This document shows, piece after piece, positions 9,477-18,191 of a stretch of DNA of 64,000 nucleotides; within the stretch, counting starts at the first letter, position 1, and the number at the start of each line of letters is the position of its first letter. The notes under the pieces were generated by a model. It had not been told where the DNA came from, did not search any database, and saw nothing but the letters and a program-made list of their open reading frames with translations. The position numbers and the translations under genes were made by a program. The stretch is from Pseudomonas fluorescens (GTDB lineage Bacteria; Pseudomonadota; Gammaproteobacteria; Pseudomonadales; Pseudomonadaceae): assembly GCF_001307155.1 (NCBI RefSeq), contig NZ_CP012830.1, positions 2,928,501-2,992,500 of the forward strand, written 5' to 3'.

Positions 9477-9922
9477 ACGATTTTCCTCCATTGACGCGCT
9501 ATCTCGCCCGCTACTTCCCGGTCTTCATGGGCGCGATATTTGCCTCCGTCTTCACCCTGGTCTTTGCGGTCCCGTTGTTTTTCGAAAGCTATTTTCAGAA
9601 CCTTTCCATGGCCGACAGTGCCAAGTACACCTTCCTGGGTGGCATCGCGCTCACCCTGGTCATCGTGCACTGTAATTTTATGATCGCGCGGGGGCGTCCG
9701 AATTGGGTCAGGCCGCTGGTGGCGCTATTGGCCATTTGTTTTCTCGGTGTATTGCCCGCCATCGCATATGGGCCGCACCCTCTGATTTATGCCGTGACTT
9801 TGCTGTTTCCGCTGCTGGCGTTACTGCTGCTCAACAGCAAACGCCACCGCGAAATGCGCCAGAAGTTGCTCGAAGTGCGCCGTCTGCGCGAAGCCGTGAT
9901 TGCCAAGCACAACGCCCGTTGA
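9473..9922 (+). CDS. Small membrane protein B3, putative immunity paralogue
   Basis: 149 residues starting MNDFPPLTRYLARYFPVFMG and ending LREAVIAKHNAR, with about four membrane segments. Its first ~20 and last ~30 residues are almost identical to B5 (10510-10959), also at the DNA level, while the middle differs strongly. It overlaps B2 by 4 nt. The stop is followed by GACTGGATAGATT, which also follows B5. Confidence 0.6.
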   Translation: MNDFPPLTRYLARYFPVFMGAIFASVFTLVFAVPLFFESYFQNLSMADSAKYTFLGGIALTLVIVHCNFMIARGRPNWVRPLVALLAICFLGVLPAIAYGPHPLIYAVTLLFPLLALLLLNSKRHREMRQKLLEVRRLREAVIAKHNAR

Positions 9923-9931
9923 CTGGATAGA

Positions 9932-10057
9932 TTGCCGCCGCGTGCCAGCGGTGGAGAACTTGTTTGTTAAGGTGGCGCCCATTAATTGCCATCGCAGGCA
10001 AGCCAGCTCCCACAGGGGAATGCATTCCAGATGTGGGAGCCGGGCTTGCCCGCGATG
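9932..10057. repeat. Duplicated leader with a fragment of the ygiQ end, copy 2
   Basis: Positions 9932-9950 (TTGCCGCCGCGTGCCAGCG) are identical to 6974-6992 inside ygiQ. From about 9952 on, the sequence follows the intergenic sequence after ygiQ from about 7189 (TGGAGAAC-C/T-TGTTTGTTAAGG) through the palindrome at 9990-10057. So this spacer is a copy of the ygiQ-array boundary with about 200 bp removed. Confidence 0.75.
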
Positions 10058-10097
10058 AGGCCGGCATGACCACCCTCCACTTCAAGGAAGAACACCC

Positions 10098-10286
10098 ATG
10101 AGCAGCCCCCTGCTCGGCATCGGCATGGACTCCAACCACTCCCAGTTCATGGCGCGCCAGCGCATCGAGAGTGAAATCAACCACGCCACGGTGACACAAG
10201 TCCGGGATTCTCTCGGTGCGGCCATTGGCTTTTTCGGGAGCGCTTTGTCGGGGAACATTCGTACCGTCGCGGTAGGTTTGTATTGA
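10098..10286 (+). pseudogene. Internally deleted copy of the 7335 gene (head plus tail), copy 2
   Basis: 62-residue frame with the same head (MSSPLLGIGMDSNHSQFMAR) and tail (TVTQVRDSLGAAIGFFGSA) as copy 1. A point change turns the end into VGLY-stop (TATTGA), so it stops 4-5 residues early and no longer overlaps the next start; the gap is 12 bp. The centre of the parent protein is missing as in copy 1. Confidence 0.6.
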
Positions 10287-10298
10287 GGAGCTTGAATG

Positions 10299-10508
10299 AT
10301 GGAGCGCCAAGGTTCGTTGAGCGCTTTTTTGGCTCAGTATTTCCCTACGTTCATCTGTGCATTCTTTCTCGCCTGCTTTTCCCTTTTCGCGGCCATCTCA
10401 TTGGCCTCGAGTACCTATTTTCGCGGTGATCCAGAGCGTGCGCGTTATTCTTTTCTGGCGGCGGTTGGGCTGGGGCTGCCCTTGCCGACCGCAAGCCCCG
10501 GAGAATGA
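10299..10508 (+). pseudogene. Truncated B2-like membrane protein (B4), frameshifted by internal deletion
   Basis: The first ~58 residues match B2 (MERQGSLSAFLAQYF..., ending AAVGLGL) almost exactly. Then the DNA jumps from B2 position ~9204 to ~9442, joining at GGCTGC, a 6-bp direct repeat present at both breakpoints in B2 (9199-9204 and 9437-9442). The 238-bp loss is not a multiple of three, so the tail is read in another frame (PLPTASPGE) and stops. Only the first membrane segments remain; probably non-functional. Confidence 0.75.
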
Positions 10509-10509
10509 A

Positions 10510-10959
10510 ATGAACGATTTTCCTCCATTGACGCGCTATCTCACCCGCTATTTCCCGGTGTTCATGGGGACAATATTCATGGCGATTTTTTCCGGGTCGT
10601 CTGCTGTTTCCCTGGCGGGTGTGACATATTTGCGCGGCGTTGATCCAGAGCTCAAATCCAGCTACTCCGGGCTTGCCATACTGGTGCTGGTTGCAGTGAT
10701 AGTGTTTGGCAACGTGATGATTGCGCGCGGACGCCCGTGGGCCACTGCCCTGGTGGCGGGTTACCTGGGATGTTGCCTGCTGTTCGTATTGCCGATGATT
10801 CAGTACCACCTCCACGTGCTGGTCTATGGCTCGGCAGTGCTCTTCCCGTTATTGGGATTGTTGTTGCTCAACAGCAAACGCCACCGCGAAATGCGCCAGA
10901 AGCTGCTCGAAGTGCGGCATCTGCGCGAAGCCGTGATTGCCAAGCGCAACGCCCGTTGA
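10510..10959 (+). CDS. Small membrane protein B5, putative immunity paralogue
   Basis: 149 residues; start ATG at 10510 (MNDFPPLTRYLTRYFPVFMG) inside GAATGAAATGAACG, exactly as for B3. About four membrane segments and the basic tail LLNSKRHREMRQKLLEVRHL. The ends match B3, whereas the third quarter (VLPMIQYHLHVLVYG) resembles B1 (VLPMIQYKLHAVLYG), so the gene looks like a mosaic. It is the last gene of the array. Confidence 0.6.
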   Translation: MNDFPPLTRYLTRYFPVFMGTIFMAIFSGSSAVSLAGVTYLRGVDPELKSSYSGLAILVLVAVIVFGNVMIARGRPWATALVAGYLGCCLLFVLPMIQYHLHVLVYGSAVLFPLLGLLLLNSKRHREMRQKLLEVRHLREAVIAKRNAR

Positions 10960-11147
10960 CTGGATAGATTCACGACCCACCCTCACACCCTCGCCACAAA
11001 TATGTGCAACCCTCGCACCACGGCACCCACCTTGGCGCCGCTTTGGTGCTGCACTGCACCGGGTCTTACGATAAAGCGCAATGACCGCCGCTCTGGCATA
11101 AGTCTTGCGCGCTTTCCGTTACGCTCAAGGCTCGCAGGAGGCACGCC

Positions 11148-14100
11148 ATGTCGATTCATGTCGCATTGCACCATGTCACGCATTACCGCTATGACCGCGC
11201 TGTCGAGCTCGGTCCGCAGATCGTTCGCTTGCGCCCGGCGGCCCATAGCCGTACGCGGATTCTTTCCTATGCATTGAAAGTGTCGCCAGAGCAGCACTTC
11301 ATCAATTGGCAGCAAGACCCCCAGGGCAATTACCTGGCGCGGTTGGTGTTCCCGGAGAAAACCACGGAGCTGCGGATCGAAGTCGATCTGCTGGCCGAGA
11401 TGGCGGTGTTCAATCCGTTCGACTTCTTCCTTGAGCCCTACGCGGAAAAAATTCCTTTCGCTTATGCCGCAGACGAACAGCGTGAGCTGGCGCCGTACCT
11501 GGAAACCCTGCCGCTGACGCCGGCGTTCAAGGCCTACCTTGACGGCATCGACCGCACGCCGCTGCCCGCCGTGGATTTTCTGGTGGCGCTCAACCAGCGC
11601 CTGAGCGAAGACATCGGCTACCTGATCCGCATGGAACCGGGCGTGCAAACCCCGGAATACACCTTGGAACACGCATCGGGCTCTTGCCGCGATTCGGCCT
11701 GGTTACTGGTGCAACTGCTGCGCAACCTCGGGCTGGCGGCGCGATTCGTTTCCGGTTACCTGATCCAGCTCACCGCAGACGTCAAAAGCCTCGACGGTCC
11801 TTCCGGCACCGAGGTCGACTTCACCGACCTGCACGCCTGGTGTGAGGTTTATCTGCCCGGCGCCGGATGGATCGGCCTGGACGCTACTTCCGGGCTGTTT
11901 GCCGGCGAAGGGCATATTCCGTTGGCCTGTAGCCCTGATCCGTCCTCGGCGGCGCCGATCAGTGGCCTGGTCGAACCGTGCGCGTGTGAATTCAGCCACG
12001 AAATGTCGGTCGAGCGGATTTGGGAGGCCCCACGCGTTACCAAACCCTACACCGAAGACCAGTGGCTGGCGATCCAGGCGCTGGGCCGGCAGATCGATGC
12101 CGACCTGCAAGAAGGCGACGTGCGCCTGACCATGGGCGGCGAGCCGACGTTTGTTTCCATCGACGACCCGGACGGTGCCGAGTGGAACACCGCCGCGCTC
12201 GGGCCAGACAAGCGCCGACTGTCCGCCGAGCTGTTCCAGCGCATGCGCAAGCATTACGGACCCAAGGGCCTGGTGCACTTTAGTCAGGGCAAGTGGTACC
12301 CCGGCGAGCAACTGCCGCGTTGGTCGTTGAACTGCTACTGGCGGCGAGACGGGGTGCCGATCTGGAACAACAGCGCGCTGATTGCCGATGAGCAGCAAGA
12401 CTACGGCGCCGATGGCAAGTTGGCCGGGCGTTTTCTGGCGAGTGTCGCCGAGCGTTTGAAACTGCCTGCGCGCTTTGTGTTTCCGGCCTACGAAGACAAC
12501 CTCTACTACCTCTGGCGCGAAGGTGCGTTGCCGGTCAACGTCAGCGCTGAAGACTCACGGCTGAGCGACGAACTCGAGCGCGCGCGCCTGCACAAGGTCT
12601 TCAGCCAAGGTCTGGACAAGGTGATTGGCCAGGTACTGCCGCTGGCGCGCACGGCCAAGGGCGATCAATGGCAGAGCGGTCGCTGGTACCTGCGTGACAG
12701 TCATTGCCGACTGGTGCCGGGAGATTCACCACTGGGCTATCGCTTGCCGCTGGCTTCGCAACCGTGGGTGACGGCGGCAGAGTATCCGTTCGTGCACCCG
12801 GTCGATCCGAATCAGGATTTGCCGGAGCTGCCCGACGCCGCCAGTTTGCAGGCCCATGGCGAGCCGGCCACCATCGATGAGCGCACACCGAAAGTCGACC
12901 AGTCCGCCGATTGGCTGACCCGCACCGCGCTCTGCGCCGAGGCTCGGGAAGGGCGGTTGTACCTGTTCATGCCGCCACTGGAACGCGTCGAGGATTACCT
13001 CGAACTGGTCAGCACCATCGAAGCCACCGCCGAAGAACTGCATTGCCCGGTGTTGCTGGAAGGTTATGAACCGCCGAGCGATCCACGTCTGAGCAACTTC
13101 CGCATTACTCCGGATCCCGGCGTCATCGAAGTCAACGTGCAGCCGTCCGCCAGTTGGGACGAGCTGGTGGAGCGCACCGAATTCCTCTACGAAGAGGCGC
13201 GCCAGACCCGGCTGACCACCGAGAAATTCATGATCGACGGTCGGCACACCGGCACGGGCGGCGGTAACCATTTTGTCCTCGGTGGTGCGACGCCGGCCGA
13301 CTCACCGTTTCTGCGGCGTCCGGATCTGTTGCGCAGTCTGATCAGTTACTGGCATAACCACCCGTCGCTGTCCTACCTGTTTTCCGGTCTTTTCATCGGC
13401 CCGACTTCCCAGGCCCCGCGGGTGGACGAAGCGCGCAACGATGCGTTGTACGAGCTGGAAATCGCCTTCGCGCAGATGCCGAAACCCGGCGAAGAGTGCG
13501 CGCCATGGCTGGTGGACCGCTTGCTGCGCAACCTGCTGATCGACGTCACGGGCAACACCCACCGTGCCGAGTTCTGCATCGATAAACTCTATTCGCCGGA
13601 TGGCGCCACCGGGCGCCTCGGTCTGCTGGAACTGCGCGCCTTCGAAATGCCGCCCCACGCACGCATGAGCCTGGCTCAGCAACTGTTGCTGCGGGCGCTG
13701 GTGGCGCGGTTCTGGCGCGAGCCGTATGCGCCGGCCAAGCTGGCGCGGTGGGGCACCGAGTTGCACGACCGTTTCCTGTTGCCGCACTTTATCGAGCAGG
13801 ACTTCGCCGATGTGATCGTCGACCTCAACGCCGCCGGCTATGCGCTGCGCGCCGAGTGGTTTGCGGCGCATCTGGAATTCCGCTTTCCCAAGGTCGGCGA
13901 TTACGCGGTCAGCGGCATCGAGCTGGAACTGCGGCAAGCGCTGGAACCGTGGCATGTGCTGGGGGAGGAGGGCTCGGCTGGCGGCACGGTGCGTTATGTC
14001 GACTCGTCGCTGGAGCGTTTGCAGGTCAAGCTCACAGGCCTGGCACCGCAGCGTTATGTGCTGACCTGCAACGGCATTCCGGTACCGCTGCAACCGACCG

Positions 14101-14423
14101 GGCGGGTCGGCGAGTTTGTCGCGGGCGTGCGGTTTCGCGCCTGGCAACCGGCGAACTGCCTGCAACCGACCATCCCGGTGCACGCGCCGCTGGTGTTCGA
14201 CCTGCTCGACACCTGGATGCAACGCTCGCTGGGCGGTTGTCAGTACCACGTCGCCCACCCGGGCGGGCGCAACTATGACAGCCTGCCGGTAAACGCCAAT
14301 GAGGCCGAGAGCCGGCGGATGGCGCGGTTCTTCCGTCTCGGCCACAGCCCGGGAACCTTGCCGGTGCCAACGCTGGCCCTTAACGACGAGCTGCCGATGA
14401 CGCTCGATTTGCGACGCTTCTGA
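11148..14423 (+). CDS. Transglutaminase-like / DUF2126 putative amidoligase fusion protein
   Basis: 1091 residues. The N-terminal part is a bacterial transglutaminase-like module with a visible triad: C180 (GSCRDSA), H229 (DLHAWCEVYLPG) and D245 (GLDATSG). The part from about residue 320 to the end is DUF2126, classed as a putative COOH-NH2 amidoligase; conserved stretches include MGGEPTFVSIDDPDGAEWN and RHTGTGGGNHFVLGG. No signal peptide. GCAGGAGG precedes the ATG. It is followed by the ATP-grasp and transglutaminase genes, an arrangement conserved in many proteobacteria. Substrate unknown; making or cutting an amide or peptide bond is the family-based expectation. Confidence 0.88.
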   Translation: MSIHVALHHVTHYRYDRAVELGPQIVRLRPAAHSRTRILSYALKVSPEQHFINWQQDPQGNYLARLVFPEKTTELRIEVDLLAEMAVFNPFDFFLEPYAEKIPFAYAADEQRELAPYLETLPLTPAFKAYLDGIDRTPLPAVDFLVALNQRLSEDIGYLIRMEPGVQTPEYTLEHASGSCRDSAWLLVQLLRNLGLAARFVSGYLIQLTADVKSLDGPSGTEVDFTDLHAWCEVYLPGAGWIGLDATSGLFAGEGHIPLACSPDPSSAAPISGLVEPCACEFSHEMSVERIWEAPRVTKPYTEDQWLAIQALGRQIDADLQEGDVRLTMGGEPTFVSIDDPDGAEWNTAALGPDKRRLSAELFQRMRKHYGPKGLVHFSQGKWYPGEQLPRWSLNCYWRRDGVPIWNNSALIADEQQDYGADGKLAGRFLASVAERLKLPARFVFPAYEDNLYYLWREGALPVNVSAEDSRLSDELERARLHKVFSQGLDKVIGQVLPLARTAKGDQWQSGRWYLRDSHCRLVPGDSPLGYRLPLASQPWVTAAEYPFVHPVDPNQDLPELPDAASLQAHGEPATIDERTPKVDQSADWLTRTALCAEAREGRLYLFMPPLERVEDYLELVSTIEATAEELHCPVLLEGYEPPSDPRLSNFRITPDPGVIEVNVQPSASWDELVERTEFLYEEARQTRLTTEKFMIDGRHTGTGGGNHFVLGGATPADSPFLRRPDLLRSLISYWHNHPSLSYLFSGLFIGPTSQAPRVDEARNDALYELEIAFAQMPKPGEECAPWLVDRLLRNLLIDVTGNTHRAEFCIDKLYSPDGATGRLGLLELRAFEMPPHARMSLAQQLLLRALVARFWREPYAPAKLARWGTELHDRFLLPHFIEQDFADVIVDLNAAGYALRAEWFAAHLEFRFPKVGDYAVSGIELELRQALEPWHVLGEEGSAGGTVRYVDSSLERLQVKLTGLAPQRYVLTCNGIPVPLQPTGRVGEFVAGVRFRAWQPANCLQPTIPVHAPLVFDLLDTWMQRSLGGCQYHVAHPGGRNYDSLPVNANEAESRRMARFFRLGHSPGTLPVPTLALNDELPMTLDLRRF

Positions 14424-14511
14424 ATCAGACACGACGTCCGGATTTTTCGTCTATCCGGGCGTCAAAGGTCTGCGTTAATCTGACTTTTCATTGCTGGCTG
14501 CCGAGCTTTCC

Positions 14512-16998
14512 ATGCCTGACCTGCTTGACCGTTACCCGTTTACGCCGGGCACCTATCACGAGTTGCTCGACGATAGCGGCGCCGTGCGCCCGCACTGGCG
14601 ACGGCTGTTCGATCAGTTGCAACGCAGCACGCCCGCGCAACTGCTGCAGCGGCAAGCCTTGCTGGCACGACAGATTCAGGAAAACGGCGTCACCTACAAT
14701 GTTTACGCCGACCCCAAAGGCGCTGATCGTCCATGGGAACTGGACCTGCTGCCCCATGTGATGGCGGCTGATGAGTGGCAGCAATTGTCCGCCGGGATCG
14801 CCCAGCGTGCGCGTTTGCTCAACGCGGTACTGGCGGATTTGTATGGTCCGCAGCGCTTGATTGCCGAAGGCCTGCTGCCGGCAGAACTGGTGTTCGGTCA
14901 TAACAATTTCCTCTGGCCCTGTCAGGGCATTCAGCCGCCGGACGGGGCTTTTCTGCATCTGTACGCAGTAGATTTGGCGCGCACGCCCGATGGGCGCTGG
15001 TGGGTGACGGCGGATCGGACTCAAGCGCCGTCCGGTGCCGGTTACGCGCTGGAAAACCGCACCATCGTGTCGCGGGCCTTTCCGGAGTTGTACCGTGATT
15101 TGCAGGTGCAGCATTTGGCCGGGTTCTTCCGTACCTTGCAGGAAACCCTCGCACGTCAGGCACCGAGTGCCGATGAAGTGCCGCTGGTGGTGTTGCTGAC
15201 GCCGGGACGATTCAACGAGAGCTATTTCGAACACCTGTATCTGGCTCGCCAACTGGGTTATCCATTGGTTGAGGGCGGTGACCTGACCGTACGCGATGCC
15301 ACGGTCTACCTGAAAACCCTCAGCGGCCTGCGTCGGGTTCACGCGATCATGCGTCGGCTCGACGATGATTTCTGCGATCCGCTGGAGTTGCGCACCGACT
15401 CGGCGCTTGGTGTGCCGGGCCTGCTTGACGCGGTTCGACAGGGGCGGGTGCTGGTGGCCAATGCCTTGGGCAGTGGCGTACTGGAGTCGCCGGGGCTGTT
15501 GGGCTTTTTGCCGAAGATCAATCAATTCCTGTTCGGCGAAGAACTGATCCTGCCGTCCATTGCCACCTGGTGGTGCGGCGAGCCTCCGGTGTTGGCGCAG
15601 GCCCTGGAGAAAATGCCTGAACTGCTGATCAAACCGGCGTTCCCCTCGCAGAGCTTTGCCTCGGTATTGGGCCGTGACTTGAGTGAAAAACAGCGCCAGG
15701 ATCTCTCTGAGCGCATGCAGGCACGGCCTTATGCCTATGTGGCGCAAGAACTGGCGCAGCTGTCGCAGGCGCCAATCTGGCAAGCCGAAGACGGCCAGTT
15801 GCAGCACCGGGCGATTGGCATGCGCGTTTACGCAGTGGCCAGTCAAGACGGCTATCGGGTGCTGCCCGGCGGCTTGACCCGGGTTGCGGCGGAACCTGAT
15901 GCCGAGGTGGTGTCGATGCAGCGCGGCGGCGCAAGCAAGGACACCTGGGTGTTGGGTGAGCGAGCGCCGATCGGCGAGCAATGGAAAACCCAGCGAACCC
16001 TCGGTGTGCATGATCTGGTGCGACGCGATCCCTACCTGCCGTCGCGGGTGGTCGAAAACCTGTTCTGGTTCGGCCGCTATTGCGAGCGCTGCGACGACAG
16101 TGCGCGGCTGCTGCGGATCATGCTCACGCGTTACGTCGACGGCGACGATCCGCAAGCCTTGCAGGCCGCGGTCGATCTCGGTGAAAGCCTGTTGTTATTG
16201 CCCGACGAAGGTGAATTGCCTGAGCGATTGCTGACGGCACTGTGCGGTGATGACTGGGCCTTCAGCCTGCGCTCCAACCTGCAACGCTTGCAGTGGGCAG
16301 CCTCCCAGGTGCGCGGCAAACTCTCGCGAGAGAACTGGCAGGCGTTGGTGGAGTTGCAGCGCGATGCCATGGAGCTGGAAACCGAAGAGCCGGATTTTGG
16401 CGAGCGGCTGGATTTCCTCAACCGCCTGGTCATGTCGCTCGCGGCGCTGTCGGGCTTTGCGCTGGACGACATGACCCGCGATGAAGGCTGGCGCTTTTTG
16501 ATGATCGGGCGGCGGATCGAGCGATTGCAGTTTCTTGGCAGCAGCCTGGCCGCGTTCCTGCGCGGCGCCGGGGCTTTCGATCAAGCCGGGCTGGAATGGC
16601 TGCTGGAGCTGGGCAACAGCAGCATCACCTACCGCTCCCGCTACCTGGCGGTGGCGCAATTGATTCCGGTGCTCGATGTGTTGCTGCTCGATGAGCAGAA
16701 TCCTCACGGCGTATTGTTCCAGTTGAAACTGGTGGCCCGGACCCTCAAACGCCTGAACGATGATTTTGGTCTACCGCGCGATCTGGCGTTGCCTTCGTTG
16801 GTCGAGCGTCTGGCGCGATTCGATCTCGGTTGCCTGGAGAACGGGTTGTTCGGCGAAGCCAGCGTCCGCGCAGCCCTCAGTGGATTGGCGGATCTGCTGC
16901 AAGAAATCGCCGATGTCAGCAATCAGGTGTCTGATCGTCTCGCGTTGCGGCACTTCGCCCATGTCGATGATGTCAGCCAGCGCACGGTGTCCGTCTGA
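14512..16998 (+). CDS. Circularly permuted ATP-grasp / alpha-E domain protein
   Basis: 828 residues from the ATG at 14512 (MPDLLDRYPFTPGTYHELLD). Residues about 60-480 form the circularly permuted type 2 ATP-grasp domain (DUF404/DUF407; e.g. VYADPKGADRPWELDLLPHV, KTLSGLRRVHAIMRRLDDDF). Residues about 503-815 are the alpha-E helical domain (DUF403; starting DPYLPSRVVENLFWFGRYCE). Upstream and downstream partners suggest an ATP-dependent ligation. Its stop overlaps the next start as TGATG, so the pair is translationally coupled. In many genomes the two domains are separate genes; here they are fused. Confidence 0.9.
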   Translation: MPDLLDRYPFTPGTYHELLDDSGAVRPHWRRLFDQLQRSTPAQLLQRQALLARQIQENGVTYNVYADPKGADRPWELDLLPHVMAADEWQQLSAGIAQRARLLNAVLADLYGPQRLIAEGLLPAELVFGHNNFLWPCQGIQPPDGAFLHLYAVDLARTPDGRWWVTADRTQAPSGAGYALENRTIVSRAFPELYRDLQVQHLAGFFRTLQETLARQAPSADEVPLVVLLTPGRFNESYFEHLYLARQLGYPLVEGGDLTVRDATVYLKTLSGLRRVHAIMRRLDDDFCDPLELRTDSALGVPGLLDAVRQGRVLVANALGSGVLESPGLLGFLPKINQFLFGEELILPSIATWWCGEPPVLAQALEKMPELLIKPAFPSQSFASVLGRDLSEKQRQDLSERMQARPYAYVAQELAQLSQAPIWQAEDGQLQHRAIGMRVYAVASQDGYRVLPGGLTRVAAEPDAEVVSMQRGGASKDTWVLGERAPIGEQWKTQRTLGVHDLVRRDPYLPSRVVENLFWFGRYCERCDDSARLLRIMLTRYVDGDDPQALQAAVDLGESLLLLPDEGELPERLLTALCGDDWAFSLRSNLQRLQWAASQVRGKLSRENWQALVELQRDAMELETEEPDFGERLDFLNRLVMSLAALSGFALDDMTRDEGWRFLMIGRRIERLQFLGSSLAAFLRGAGAFDQAGLEWLLELGNSSITYRSRYLAVAQLIPVLDVLLLDEQNPHGVLFQLKLVARTLKRLNDDFGLPRDLALPSLVERLARFDLGCLENGLFGEASVRAALSGLADLLQEIADVSNQVSDRLALRHFAHVDDVSQRTVSV

Positions 16999-17900
16999 TG
17001 AGCGCCCGTTACCAGATTCTCCACGACACCCATTATCACTATGACAGCCCGGTCTCGCTGGCCCAGCAACTCGCTCATTTGTGGCCACGGCATTGCGCCT
17101 GGCAGCGTTGCATCGATCAGCAATTGCAGATCAGCCCGGAGCCGACTTCGCGCCGCGATGAGCTGGACGTGTTTGGCAATCCGCTGACCCGGCTGGCGTT
17201 TGAAAGGCCTCACGACGAACTGCTGGTCAATGCCCGGCTGACCGTCGAAGTGCTGGCCCGGCCGGTGCACGATTTCAATCAATCGCCGGCCTGGGACATG
17301 ACCCGTAGCGCGTTGACCTACAGCAGTCAGCCGATTGCGCCGCAGCTAATGGATGCGTGCCGCTATCGGTTTGAGTCGCCGTATGTGCACTTGAAGAGCA
17401 GCTTCGTCGAGTTCTCCGAAAGCTGTTTTGCGCTGGGCCGTCCATTGATGCTCGGCGTTCAGGCGTTGATGGAAAAAATCTTCAGCGAGTTCACCTTTGA
17501 CGCCGAGGCAACTCAGGTCGCGACGCCACTGGTGGAAGTGCTGGAACGTCGGCGCGGGGTCTGTCAGGACTTTGCGCACCTGATGCTCGCCTGCCTGCGT
17601 TCCCGCGGATTGGCGGCGCGTTACGTCAGTGGTTACCTGCTGACCCAGCCACCACCGGGCCAGCCCCGATTGATCGGCGCCGACGCATCTCATGCCTGGG
17701 TTTCGGTGTTCTGTCCGGTGCTGGGCTGGGTTGATTTCGACCCGACCAACAACGTGCAACCGGCGCTGGAGCACATCACGCTGGCCTGGGGCCGGGATTT
17801 CTCCGATGTCTCGCCATTGCGTGGGGTGATTCTGGGCGGCGGCAGCCATGATCCGGAAGTGCAGGTAACCGTGATGCCATTGGATGAACGCGGTTCTTGA
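16998..17900 (+). CDS. Transglutaminase family protein
   Basis: 300 residues: N-terminal Bact_transglu_N beta domain (YQILHDTHYHYDSPVSLAQQ) and C-terminal transglutaminase core with C189 (GVCQDFAHL), H232 (DASHAWVSVF) and D248 (WVDFDPTNN). No signal peptide, so a cytoplasmic peptidase or acyl transferase role is likely. Third gene of the cluster, overlapping the ATP-grasp gene by 1 nt. A second transglutaminase in a three-gene operon suggests that the two proteases or transferases act on the product of the ligase. Confidence 0.9.
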   Translation: MSARYQILHDTHYHYDSPVSLAQQLAHLWPRHCAWQRCIDQQLQISPEPTSRRDELDVFGNPLTRLAFERPHDELLVNARLTVEVLARPVHDFNQSPAWDMTRSALTYSSQPIAPQLMDACRYRFESPYVHLKSSFVEFSESCFALGRPLMLGVQALMEKIFSEFTFDAEATQVATPLVEVLERRRGVCQDFAHLMLACLRSRGLAARYVSGYLLTQPPPGQPRLIGADASHAWVSVFCPVLGWVDFDPTNNVQPALEHITLAWGRDFSDVSPLRGVILGGGSHDPEVQVTVMPLDERGS

Positions 17901-17914
17901 ATGCGCAGGTTTCC

Positions 17915-18047
17915 TGTGGTGAGGGAGCTTGCTCCCGTTGGGCCGCGCAGCGGACCCAAAACCTGCACGCGCGGCGTATCAGGTAAAACGCATTCGCTGG
18001 TTTTACGGCTGCTGTGCAGCCGAGCGGGAGCAAGCTCCCTCGCCACA
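17915..18047. repeat. REP-type inverted pair
   Basis: TGTGGTGAGGGAGCTTGCTC at 17915 and GAGCAAGCTCCCTCGCCACA ending at 18047, one mismatch between arms, 14 bp after the transglutaminase gene. The left arm carries T for C at the sixth base. Confidence 0.85.
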
Positions 18048-18191
18048 GGTTCTCAGACGACCAATGTCGGGTGGGTTGTGCTTTGGGGATTTGTGCAAAT
18101 CGATTGTGGAGGCTGTGAGGGTCGGCAGCATGACTGCCGACCCTGGACACAGATCCGGTGGGTTTGATCAGAACATCAAACCCTGTGGGTC

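Noticed and set aside
14488..16155. 555-codon minus-strand frame opposite the ATP-grasp gene
   Set aside because: Explained by codon bias of the opposite gene; no domain, ribosome site or operon logic.
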